A DNA stretch of 64,000 nt from Albula goreensis. Taxonomy: Eukaryota > Chordata > Actinopteri > Albuliformes > Albulidae. The stretch covers positions 253,001 through 317,000 of the forward strand of contig CM040750.1 in NCBI GenBank assembly GCA_022829145.1, given 5' to 3'. Below the pieces are notes generated by a model, which did no database searches, had not been told where the DNA came from, and saw only the letters and a program-made list of their open reading frames with translations. Positions 47,913 through 58,475 of this stretch are shown piece after piece. The position numbers were made by a program, and so were the translations under genes. Within the stretch, counting starts at the first letter, position 1. Every line of letters starts with the position of its first letter.

Positions 47913-48831
47913 CTTTAGAGAGAGGCAGAAAACAGCGCCTCTCTCTGCTTTAGAGAGAGACAGAAAACAGTGCCTCTCTCTGCTTTAGAGAGAGGCAGAA
48001 AACAGTGCCTCTCTCTGCTTTAGAGAGAGAGACCTCTCTCTGCTTTAGAGAGAGACAGAAAACAGAGCCTCTCTCTGCTTTAGAGAGGGACAGAAAACAG
48101 TGCCTCTCTCTGCTTTAGAGAGAGACAGAAAACAGTGCCTCTCTGCTTTAGAGAGAGACAGAAAACAGTGCCTCTCTGCTTTAGAGAGAGACAGAAAACA
48201 GTGCCTCTCTCTGCTTTAGAGAGAGGCAGAAAACAGTACCTCTCTCTGCTTTAGAGAGAGACAGAAAACAGTGCCTCTCTGCTTTAGAGAGAGACAGAAA
48301 ACAGTGCCTCTCTCTGCTTTAGAGAGAGAGAAAACAGTGCCTCTCTGCTTTAGAGAGAGACAGAAAACAGTGCCTCTCTGCTTTAGAGAGAGACAGAAAA
48401 CAGTGCCTCTCTCTGCTTTAGAGAGAGGCAGAAAACAGTGCCTCTCTCTGCTTTAGAGAGAGACAGAAAACAGTGCCTCTCTGCTTTAGAGAGAGACAGA
48501 AAACAGTGCCTCTCTGCTTTAGAGAGAGACAGAAAACAGTGCCTCTCTCTGCTTTAGCTTTAGAGAGAGACAGAAAACAGTGCCTCTCTCTGCTTAGAGC
48601 TTTCTCTCTGAGAGAGACAGAAAACAGTGCATCTCTGCTTTAGAGAGAGACAGAAAACAGTGCCTCTCTCTGCTTTAGAGAGAGACAGAAAACAGTGCCT
48701 CTCTCTGCTTTAGAGAGAGGCAGAAAACAGTGCCTCTCTCTGCTTTAGAGAGAGACAGAAAACAGTGCCTCTCTCTGCTTTAGAGAGAGACAGAAAACAG
48801 TGCCTCTCTCTGCTTTAGAGAGACAGAAAAC
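47913..48831. repeat. Minisatellite of hairpin-forming units, 33-35 bp, 26 copies
   Basis: The unit is cagaaaacagtgcctctc, (tc)tgctttagagagaga. Copies with one or two extra CT steps give 33- and 35-bp versions. Each copy contains cctctctct-gctt(t)-agagagagg, a self-complementary stem of 6-9 bp with a 5-nt loop, so the array is a string of potential hairpins. Purine/pyrimidine asymmetry alternates within each unit. Small deletions occur at about 48028 and 48320 and a rearranged patch lies at 48555-48615. Confidence 0.98.
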
Positions 48832-50409
48832 TGACTCCAAAACAGTGACTTTGATTCAATCAACATCTGACTGTAAGACTTAAATCTAGACTGTTATGCT
48901 TTTTCTCAACAAGAACAGGTTAGCCACTTAATTTTCATGATTGCTGAACAGTGCAAGCCTGTCAGTGAAGGTATAAATGAACACTTGTATTTAGTTTTAA
49001 ACCAAAGTTTAGGACAAATGACGATTGAATCCCAGCAAGTATCATTAACATGGGTGGAAAGCCCTTATTTCAGTAAGTAGAGATGCTGTTCCTGTAGTAA
49101 TCAGTAGTAACGTACTGATTTCACTTATGAGCTGTACTGATTACATTTTGCATATGCAGAATGGTACAGCTCTTGCTTATCAGTGCAGTCCTACCGTATG
49201 AAAACATGTTTCACTGTGGCGGTGGCTGAAATTAGGTTTCATTTGAAATGAACCAAGTAAAAGCTGCCACAAAAAGCAGCTAACAAAAGTGTTTTTACTT
49301 CCAAAGCTGAAGTGACAATTGGTCCATGTCATTGACACTATGATGGTCGTTCCTCCTGTTTTTGTTTTAATTTTTTTTTTTTTTTTTTTTAAGCCTTGCC
49401 TGTCACAAGTCGACAGCTCTGCTATGAGAAGGTACAGGCTGTGATTCTTTTATCATTCAAACCAAATCAAACCAACATACAAACATTCACAAAACAAATT
49501 CAAGCTCAAGGCCAGTTATTTGACAAAACTGACTGATCACATTGTGCTGTGTCTAATGATGATTAATGGACCTACCCAAAAAGGGTCTCTTTGCAGTGCA
49601 TTTAGGTTTGCAGTGACAGGCAGACTCAGACCTTGTTTGTGTGCCCTTTGAGAGAGATTGAGTGCTTGCAGTGTAAAGGGGATGCAGTGAAACATGGATG
49701 ACCACACCGCACATGGGATGGATTTTGCACGCTTGCTCCAAAACAGGATCGGCCAGCCCTGGTCCAACAGGGGTGTGCTGCTGTGCTGCTGTGCTGCTGT
49801 GTGTCTGCTGTTACTCCGCACCCAAGTGGTCAAATAGCACAGCTGGTTACATGCGTACCTCGCCTCACCAGGTTTCTGAAGTCTGAATCGGTTGCTAATT
49901 TTAAGGTTAAAACAAAAAACCTGCACATCCTGTAAGTCTCTAAGACTAGGGTTGGTTACTCCTGTTCTACAGCCATTGTGCCATCTTCAAACGCTACCTA
50001 CATTTTCCAGTCCCAATAGGCTGATCGTTCCCAAACCTTTTTATAGTACACAATCTCTCTGATCAGTGAAGAAATAAAATTAAAACTAATCTTCATGGTA
50101 AATAACAAGATCAATGTGATTCAGATTTCCCAACTGGCAAGCTTTTTTTTGGAAAGCATTTGAAGTTGAATTCAGATTGAAGTCAGCTTATTTTTCTGCT
50201 TTCACAGATTTATTTCTGTCATTCAATTCATCAATGCTAACATTTAATGCCTAGTGGAATTTTATTTGATTACATCTTGTGTATTCCATGTGACATATAA
50301 ATATATACATAAAGCCTCACTTCAAATGTATCGAAGAGTATGAAAAATGATTTATTTAAAAACCATATACACCTAGTATATATATAAAAAGTCTGACATG
50401 ATTAGTTAC
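48832..50409. other. Unique DNA
   Basis: Contains a T20 run (49371-49390) and a short gctgctgtg triplication (about 49777-49803). Two overlapping minus frames (129 and 62 codons, 49537-49926) resemble no family. Confidence 0.5.
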
Positions 50410-50605
50410 TTTTTTTAAAAGCCGTGGTGCATCATAGTCAGACATTACGGTAGAAGCCTGTGATTGGCAGTGCATTAAATGCAGCTTTTGTGTCCTCTCC
50501 AGTTTGCACTCAGAATAACCGGCATGTCAAGTTACACCCCGCAGACAGCCTGACTCCTTCAGCTCCAGCATTTTGTAATATTTTTAGGAAGTGCATACCG
50601 AGCGC
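50410..50605. promoter_or_regulatory. Candidate conserved noncoding element
   Basis: GC-richer unique block with 'agcctgtgattggcagtgc' and 'ccggcatgtcaagttac'. Noncoding by eye. Confidence 0.24.
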
Positions 50606-50969
50606 ACAGTGCACATGCAATGCCTTATGATACCGTAAAATGGGGCATTAATCAACATGAGGAGGAGGAGGAAAAAGTTCAACTTGAGACAAAAGTTGTC
50701 ATTTGTTTTAAGTGCAGATAGTGAAGAACAAAATGATCTTTGAGAGTGAACTGTAAGCCTTGTCCACACTGCAGAATCCCATCCAGTTTAAGAGACTTCA
50801 GAAACATCAAAATGAAAGCAAAGCATGGCCCTAAGATAATTAGTCAAACACTACCCATCTCCATGTAAAAAGAGAGTGTTTTACTTAAGGGCTCAGGGCT
50901 ATGATCTGTGAAGACAGTTAATAGAATGTTTTTTTGTTCAATTAAAACTATTGAACTCCTTTTTCTGTT

Positions 50970-51270
50970 TTACATCAAGCTGTCATGAGATTTATTGATT
51001 GTGGCATTAAATATTTTGCACGCACATTACTGAGTTGTGAGTCATGACATAACATAATCTTTATAAGCCACTTATTTAAAAATCAATTACAGAATTAAAT
51101 TCGCAGATAGCCTGAACTGTGAGTTCAACTGTTGTGAACTCCATTTTACCCATGAAATTAAGTGTTGCGATTAATCAATGTTGGTTTCATATTCTGGGCT
51201 CTGTAAACCATCCGTCATGAAGACTGAAAATATAACAGTAGCCTGGAAATTATGAGGATTATGAGCAATG
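50970..51270. promoter_or_regulatory. Candidate conserved noncoding element
   Basis: Unique block with homeodomain cores ('gagatttattgattgtgg', 'aaaatcaattacagaatt', 'gttgcgattaatcaatg') and the near-palindrome gagttcaactgttgtgaactc (51122-51142). Enhancer-like texture. Confidence 0.26.
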
Positions 51271-52789
51271 TGGAAATGTGGGGCCTTGCATCTGTTTATC
51301 ATATGGTTAGAACCTACACTCTAACCATACTGTGTGTCATATGGTTAGAACCTATACACAGATTATAGTTTAAACAGACCTACTGTTTAAGACAGCATTT
51401 TGATCAATGTTTTTCATCATTTAAAATAACTTTATAATTTCTAATAATTAAAAAAAGCAAATGTTTAAAGGTTCAAGGCAAACTTTGTTCCTACATGAAT
51501 GCTTCATTCTGTGCTACCTCTCTCCCGTATATTCATAGTCTCGGTCAATATTTGTCTTCTTGCTGGCATCTCAATACTTCTACGGTGTACACCAATATCT
51601 TTCTGAAAACAAAAGTTTCCAAGAAGGTATTGCTGTCAAAGGGGAGTATTGTGCAGATGAAGGAAGTAGGAAATATAATAAAGCAGTTAATCTTCTCTCT
51701 TCAAAATGCACAAGATTGCAAACTTTAAAACACTCATTTAGATGTTATGCTGTTACAGCAGGAAATCCAAAGGCTAAAAACCCTCACTCCTCTGTGTTTG
51801 TCAAACACAGGCATGCATGTCAGTGTCCTTAACCATGTGAAGCCCATACCACGCAAGTCTCCAAACTATGTGCTACCAAGTAGCTCCCTTGACACCTCCT
51901 CATCTTACTTCAGACCGGTGTATTTATGGCCTATCATCAAGGGTCTTGTTGATTTCACTGAGTAATCTCTGGACTGAAATCTCACCCTGTCACTTCACCA
52001 TCTTAGATTTTTTTAAATGTGAAAATTATTCTCCTGGTAGCAAGTGTTGCACTGAGTAAGAGAATTCACCCACAGCTGTAAAAATAATATGGTACTTAAT
52101 ATCTCACAAATATCAAATGGGTCTTATTTGTACTTATAACGTATATTTGTGAAGTCATACAGCTGTCTATCATTAAAATACAACATCATATGAAGACACA
52201 AAAACTAAATACAAATATGAATTTACTAATACATATTTGTAACAAAAAAAAAAATAGTACTATTATTTTCTCAGTAACATAAGGCTATTATTTTAAAGTG
52301 TGTCAAATCTGTAATGAAAAATATTCGTTGTTCTATAAATTAACATAAGCCATCCTGTCATAAATGCAAGGACACATTTTATTAATCTTGTAAAAAGACA
52401 CCTTTACAGCTCATATTAGCACTGGTTGAACTTTAGCATTTTATAGACTGATTTTGATACTGTATCATTTAGCCACGTCTTACTATGCAATGTCTTTTTG
52501 GAGATGAAAGAAATGGGAGGATGGTGTGGGGTGGGCTGCAGTGGGAGATGAAACCAAGTACATTTTATTAACGGTGTCAAGTCGTATAAGAATTTATTAA
52601 CATACTGAAACGACAATCATTTTAATATTGGTGCCTAAGAATAGTTATATGGGGCACTACAATGAGGAAACTTGATACTGAATTCTCAAAATCATGTACT
52701 GTTCACAAATCATTGTGTCCGAGCGTGGACTGTTTCCCCCCCTCTTTTTTCGTATCTATTTGATTTTTTCTCTTGAAAGCCTACCCTTA
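51271..52789. other. Unique AT-rich DNA
   Basis: A short direct repeat, 'tcatatggttagaacctac'-like, occurs at 51299 and 51338. Otherwise nothing was recognised. Confidence 0.5.
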
Positions 52790-53120
52790 ACGCTTGTGAT
52801 TGGCAGATTTACTTTGGCTGTGATACAAGGTCTCAGATGCCGCATGACCATTAATCCTAAAACAGATTTACTACTTGTGAGATATTTAAAAACCATGCCG
52901 TAAGTGAAAACAGGGGATGCTAATGTCTGGCAAGTCTGTCAAAGCCCCACATGGTGGCCTTGTGCTGAAGCCGGGTGCAGTATACTCATGGAAGGGAAAG
53001 GAACGGGGATAAATCTTTGCTGAACCCGGTGCTAAGAACCGCATTGTGTTTACTGACTTCAGATGGCAAGGAAGTCTCCCAGAAGGGTTATGGCCAACTG
53101 AACTTGCTTTAAACCCCACT
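52790..53120. promoter_or_regulatory. Candidate conserved noncoding element
   Basis: GC-richer unique block with 'gcatgaccattaatcc', 'caggggatgctaatgtc' and 'gaacggggataaatc'. An 88-codon minus frame (52886-53152) and a plus frame overlap, and neither is recognisable. Enhancer-like by eye. Confidence 0.28.
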
Positions 53121-53341
53121 ATGTGATATATGCTTTGGTTCTTTGTGGTCAAAATTAACAGTCACTGCCCCAAATGTATGCAACGAAAGCATTGTTCTTT
53201 GACAGTAGGCCACAGGTCTTGCATGAGGATGTGGGCCAATCACAGTTGTGACACATTACTTAGTGATATGCAGGATTTTGTTGTCAACATTTATGTAAAT
53301 AATACAAACATAGATAAAACATAGATATATTTTAAATGCAA

Positions 53342-53423
53342 AACATAGATATATTTATATTGCCAAAGTATAAATTTCCAGATGTGGAAATTTAAACTTT
53401 GGCAATATAAATATGTCTATGTT
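53342..53423. repeat. 82-bp near-perfect hairpin
   Basis: Arms of 38 bp (53342-53379 and 53386-53423) enclose a 6-nt loop, agatgt. Pairing is complete except for one A-A mismatch and one position that would be G-U on the plus-strand RNA. The arms include atattgccaaagt and its complement actttggcaatat. Just upstream, aacatagata recurs twice (about 53307-53326). It may be a fold-back element (MITE) or a microRNA-like precursor. I recognise no known mature microRNA in either arm. Confidence 0.95.
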
Positions 53424-53699
53424 AAGTACTTTCTTTCTGAACGGCTGGTCAACGATTAATAATTTTGTTTAATAAATTGTGTTAATTTCACAGATGAAAT
53501 ATCAGATTCATTCTCTATGGGTTGATACAATGTCTTAATGCTTTCAACAATGTGATCAGACATTGAATGGCAGAAATGCTTCCACACGCTCACACAAAGA
53601 ATCTTCAGGTCATTGTTTTCACACAAAATCAACTTTTAATCCTCCCTTTATGCAGGATTTGTGAGGTTTGTGAAATATGCACTTCTGCGGTGTACTGTT

Positions 53700-54030
53700 T
53701 GTACTGGCAACCCCTATGACCCCTGTCTGCTTTGATTCTCTGGAAAACCGCATTCTCTATTAATATTTCTGCAGAGGTGAAAGATGCCCGATATCTTCAT
53801 TAAATTAATGTGATTGGGGGCCGGGGGGAGGGGGCTGTGGGGGTGTTGATGATGAATATAAAATGGTGAATATACGCTTTTGCCGTGATTGAATAAAAGG
53901 AGCAATCCAGTGTAATCTCATGGGTAGCATGTTAGAAGGCTCAAACAATTAAGTCATCATGGGGGATTTTTACTGTCGAAAGGCAGAGCTGGAACATATT
54001 TTGTAATTATTAACATGTTGAAATGAGAAA
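53700..54030. promoter_or_regulatory. Strong candidate conserved noncoding element
   Basis: Contains 'cattctctattaatatttc', 'tcattaaattaatgtgatt', 'ccgtgattgaataaaagg' and 'gctcaaacaattaagtc', separated by a G-rich strip (53816-53844). It is dense in homeodomain cores and has no coding frame of note. Confidence 0.32.
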
Positions 54031-54327
54031 GATGTTTTTTATTCTCTGCCCAGATGAAGGTACACAAACAGACTGCTGGTTATGGGGACAGTTCTGGGGA
54101 GATTAAACACACAGCATTTGTTTCATCTTGACGCAAAACATATTTCATTCCAAGGGGAAATATAAAAGGAACTAATTTAGCCCACATTAAGGGACACCCA
54201 ATGTCAACAGGAGGTGGCGACTCCCATTTTTTTGAACAGATGCTAGGGCATGGAGAATTGTTTATCTTCTTGTTGAATCTTTTCATTGACAGCAATCAAT
54301 GGCAGGTACCCTTTCCTTGGCCTACTG

Positions 54328-55275
54328 CTGTATTCCTGATCCATGTCCCATTTGGGAACTGCACTCATGTGAGTGTTGCTGTATTCCTGATCCCTGTCCC
54401 ATTTGGGAACTGCACTCATGTGAGTGTTGCTGTATTCCTGATCCCTGTCCCATTTGCTGCTGTCCCCCATTTGGGAACTGCACTCATGTGAGTGTTGCTG
54501 TATTCCTGATTCCTGTCCCATCTGGGAACTGCATTTGGGAACTGCATCATGTGAGTGTTGCTGTATTCCTGATCCCTGTCCCATTTGGGAACTGCACTCA
54601 TGTGAGTGTTGCTGTATTCCTGATCCCTGTCCCATTTGGGAACTGCACTCATGTGAGTGTTGCTGTATTCCTGATCCCTGTCCCATTTGGGAACTGCACT
54701 CATGTGAGTGTTGCTGTATTCCTGATCCATGTCCCATTTGGGAACTGCACTCATGTGAGTGTTGTTGCTGTATTCCTGATCCCTGTCCCATTTGGGAACT
54801 GCACTGTCATGTGAGTGTTGCTGTATTCCTGATCCCTGTCCCATTTGGGAACTGCACTCATGTGAGTGTTGCTGTATTCCTGATCCCTGTCCCATTTGGG
54901 AACTGCACCCTCTGCACTCATGTGAGTGTTGCTGTATTCCTGATCCCTGTCCCATTTGGGAACTGCACTCATGTGAGTGTTGCTGTATTCCTGATCCCTG
55001 TCCCATTTGGGAACTGCACTCATGTGAGTGTTGCTGTATTCCTGATCCCTGTCCCATTTGGGAACTGCACTCATGTGAGTGTTGCTGTATTCCCGATCCC
55101 TGTCCCATTTGGGAACTGCACTCATGTGAGTGTTGCTGTATTCCTGATCCCTGTCCCATTTGGGAACTGCACTCATGTGAGTGTTGCTGTATTCCTGATC
55201 CCTGTCCCATTTGGGAACTGCACTCATGTGAGTGTTGCTGTATTCCTGATCCCTGTCCCATTCGGGAACTGCACA
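54328..55275. repeat. Minisatellite, 51-bp unit, about 18 copies
   Basis: The unit is 'tgctgtattcctgatccctg' then tcccatttgggaactgcactcatgtgagtgt. Irregular copies occur at 54455-54470, 54525-54550, 54760, 54802 and 54908-54918 (small insertions or partial duplications). The right half (54931-55275) is almost homogeneous. With 51 divisible by three, frames stay open on both strands for up to 292 and 281 codons; this is a repeat property, not a gene. Each unit holds atGTGAGTgt, a donor-like word. Confidence 0.98.
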
Positions 55276-55730
55276 GTGTTAGCAGGTAAAATGGTTGTAG
55301 ATATTACAGCACTATTACAGCAGATATTGTAGCACTGTGACTCTGTAGTTGTAAGCAACTTTCATTTCCTCTATGATTTCTGCCAAGTTTTATTTGTCAT
55401 CTGTGTCCTGTGTGTCCTGCAGCTAGCTGCTGTTTTTCCTTTGTTTTCTTTCTTGATTCTCAATTGCAAACAACTGATTCAATGGTGAGATTGGTGGCGA
55501 CTTTTCTGTACATGTTGTATTTGAAATCTGTGAACAAATCAATGTATTGCTTCTGTACAGATGGGTTTTAATGTCATTTTGAGATAGCATAGCCATTGAT
55601 TATTGGGAAATGTGCTGTTTGGAGGTGGGATAGGGGTGGTTGGTTTCTAGCAATTCCTTTTCACTGAGTGTGTGTGTATACTGTAATATTTATACTCTAA
55701 TCACTTCATAATTTTCACCTGATTTTGCAG
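55276..55730. other. Unique DNA between two arrays, intron-like
   Basis: AT-rich, with a T-rich strip (55425-55455). The last 50 bases (tataatattta..., acttcataattttcacctg, attttgcag) look like a branch site and pyrimidine tract leading to the candidate exon at 55731. Confidence 0.4.
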
Positions 55731-55795
55731 TGAATTGTCGAGAGCATAGCAAAACAACAAGTGGAGAACTGGAGTGCACCTCGAATCCTTTTCTG
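55731..55795 (+). other. Candidate 65-nt exon next to the 34-bp array
   Basis: It is preceded by 'attttcacctgattttgcag' (acceptor) and followed by 'ctg|gtgagtacat' (donor with a full GTGAGT). One of three frames is open: two bases, then 21 codons reading NCREHSKTTSGELECTSNPF and a final leucine. The other two contain stops. The peptide is unknown to me and short, so coding status cannot be judged. The downstream minisatellite begins at this very donor. A noncoding-RNA exon or chance pairing of motifs are the alternatives. Confidence 0.3.
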
Positions 55796-57410
55796 GTGAG
55801 TACATATTAACACACCCTTTCCCCCTATGGTGAGTAGCTATTAATGCACCATTTCCCCCTATGGTGAGTAGCTATTAACACACCATTTCACCCTATGGTG
55901 AGTAGCTATTAATGCACCATTTCCCCCTATGGTGAGTAGCTATTAACACACCATTTCGCCCTATGGTGAGTAGCTATTAACGCACCATTTCCCCTATGGT
56001 GAGTAGCTATTAACGCACCATTTCCCCCTATGGTGAGTAGCTATTAACGCACCCTTTCACCCTATGGTGAGTAGCTATTAATGCACCATTTCACCCTATG
56101 GTGAGTAGCTATTAACGAGTAGCTATTAACGCACCCTATGGTGAGTAGCTATTAACGCACCATTTCGCCCTATGGTGAGTAGCTATTATTTCACTTCCCC
56201 CTATGGTGAGTAGCTATTAATGCACCATTTCACCCTATGGTGAGTAGCTATTAACACATTTCCCCATTTCCCCGCACCCTTTCCCCTATGGTGAGTAGCT
56301 ATTAATGCACCATTTCACCCTATGGTGAGTAGCTTTCCCCTTTCACCCTATGGTGAGTGATTAACGCACCCTATGGTGAGTAGCTATGCACCATTTCGCC
56401 CTATGGTGAGTAGCTATTAACACACCATTTCCCCCTATGGTGAGTAGCTATTAACACACCCCTTCCCCCTATGGTGAGTAGCTATTAATGCACCATTTCA
56501 CCCTATGGTGAGTAGCTATTAACGCACCATTTCCCCATGGTGAGTAGCCCACCCTTTCCCCTATGGTGAGTAGCTATTAACACACCATTTCCCCCTATGG
56601 TGAGTAGCTATTAATGCACCATTTCCCCCTATGGTGAGTAGCTATTAACACACCCTTTCACCCTATGGTGAGTAGCTATTAACGCACCATTTCCCCTATG
56701 GTGAGTAGCTATTAACGCACCCTTTCACCCTATGGTGAGTAGCTATTAACACACCATTTCCCCCTATGGTGAGTAGCTATTAACGCACCTTTTCACCCTG
56801 TGGTGAGTAGCTATTAACACACCATTTCGCCCTATGGTGAGTAGCTATTAACGCACCATTTCTCCCTATGGTGAGTAGCTATTAACACACCATTTCGCCC
56901 TATGGTGAGTAGCTATTAACGCACCCTTTCTCCCTATGGTGAGTAGCTATTAACACACCATTTCCCCCTATGGTGAGTAGCTATTAACACACCCTTTCCC
57001 CCTATGGTGAGTAGCTATTAACACACCCTTTCCCCCTATGGTGAGTAGCTATTAACGCACCCTTTCCCCCTATGGTGAGTAGCTATTAACACACCCTTTC
57101 CCCCTATGGTGAGTAGCTATTAACGCACCATTTCCCCTATGGTGAGTAGCTATTAACGCACCATTTCCCCTATGGTGAGTAGCTATTAACACACCATTTC
57201 GCCCTATGGTGAGTAGCTATTAACACACCATTTCCCCTATGGTGAGTAGCTATTAACGCACCCTTTCCCCCTATGGTGAGTAGCTATTAACACACCCTTT
57301 CACCCTATGGTGAGTAGCTATTAACACACCATTTCGCCCTATGGTGAGTAGCTATTAACGCACCCTTTCCCCCTATGGTGAGTAGCTATTAACACACCCT
57401 TTCCCCTGGG
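55796..57410 (+). repeat. Minisatellite, 34-bp unit, about 47 copies, each with a 5' splice-site word
   Basis: The unit is 'cctatggtgagtagctatta' then a(c/t)(g/a)cacc(a/c)tttc(c/a/g)cc. The founder-like first copy reads 'ctggtgagtacatattaac'. Nearly every copy keeps TGGTGAGTAG intact, while the caccNtttcNcc part varies (single-base and length changes). Deleted or scrambled units cluster at 56100-56400 and 56520-56570. The right part (56560-57410) is the most regular. Because 34 is not a multiple of three, no long frame results. Confidence 0.98.
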
Positions 57411-57801
57411 CAGTGCTTTGCCCCATTCTATTCTAGGCCTATCCTGTAGGGATCGCCACTGGATGTGTAGCATTGCTATTTGTTTTTAGTACTTTTGTAT
57501 ACAATTTATTGTGAAACAAAATAATTCTCACAGAATAAATTATTTAATCATAAATTGTGGACAATAAATTGACTGTTATTTACGAGTGTTATTTAAATCT
57601 CACTCTTGCTCTCTTTCAGTATTATTGCTGTTTCCAGTTTACTACACAATTTTAATAAGCCCGCTGCTAAAATCAATCATGTGTTTGTTTTGATTCCAGC
57701 TATTACTATTGTATTATACCTGTTTTGTGTTCTATTTAGCCTTGGTATAAGTAGACAGTCCAGAAATACCACTCAACACCACCTGGGTTATACATTGTAA
57801 T
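57411..57801. other. Unique AT-rich DNA
   Basis: Nothing recognised. Confidence 0.5.
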
Positions 57802-57852
57802 CATTTAGCAGAGACTCTTTTCTTTTCAAAGTGGGAATGACTTACAAAGTGG
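57802..57852 (-). mobile_element. SINE-type tail fossil, minus orientation
   Basis: 'catttagcagagactctttt' and then 'gaatgacttacaaagtgggg' match the complement of the fish retroposon tail (catttagcagacgctcttatccaaagcgacttacaatgtg). The body to the right is too decayed to type. Confidence 0.5.
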
Positions 57853-58359
57853 GGGAACATTGATGCATCCATCCACTTATGTGAGCAGAGTGCCAGACCT
57901 TAACTAATCACGTTTCCAGACCAGTGAGCATATATGCAGCAACTAAGCAACTAAGCAGTGAGTAACTGAGCAACAATGGAAGCTGGATACTCTACTCTTT
58001 GTTCGACTACTATTCACTAATACAAAAAGTAAATATAAAAGCTGAAACTAAGGACTAGGTGCAGGGTAAAGAGGTGAATCTTCTGCCTGCGTCAGAAGAA
58101 AGCCAAGGATTCTGATGCCAGTGGTAACTTTATATTTACAAGTCTATATTTAAACACAATATCGCTTCTCTTTTGACCAGCAAGTAGCGATTGTAAAACA
58201 GGTAACATCAGGCAGCGGCTCTTGCCCCACACCAGCAGAGCTCATCCCTCCACACAAGATTTCTCCGGAAACTCCACACTGGACGTTCAAAGTCACCAAT
58301 GACCAGCCTGTCCATCTGGATTGAGGCCAGTGTGCCTTGTCACTATCACAACAGGGAGA
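57853..58359. other. Unassigned DNA, probably partly LINE-derived
   Basis: The stretch from about 58280 may continue the LINE fossil upstream in shifted frames. Otherwise nothing was recognised. Confidence 0.4.
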
Positions 58360-58475
58360 GTTGCAAAAGTCATCCAAAGACTTTACAGCATTGAAACATT
58401 AGGTCCAGACTGCATCCCTGTGAGAGTCTGGAAAATGTGCTTGCCTGCACTTGTCTTGGCTTTGTTTCAAACAGG
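58360..58475 (+). pseudogene. Fossil non-LTR (LINE) reverse transcriptase fragment
   Basis: The plus strand reads VAKVIQRLYSIETLGPDCIP and continues VRVWKMCLPAL, fitting the N-terminal RT block 'V.kaL..l...k..GPDGIP.rvLK.c...l' found in CR1/L2/Jockey-type elements. The GPDGIP motif reads GPDCIP. About 38 codons are recognisable. The rest of the gene, including the FADD catalytic box, is absent. It is an isolated dead fragment. Confidence 0.65.

Noticed and set aside
44631..48831. Regular short repeats resembling a CRISPR array
   Set aside because: Units are contiguous tandem repeats without unique spacers, in vertebrate-type DNA with no cas genes.
54243..55332. Overlapping frames of 281 and 292 codons on opposite strands
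   Set aside because: Both come from the stop-free 51-bp unit. No start context, splice sites or known domain supports them.
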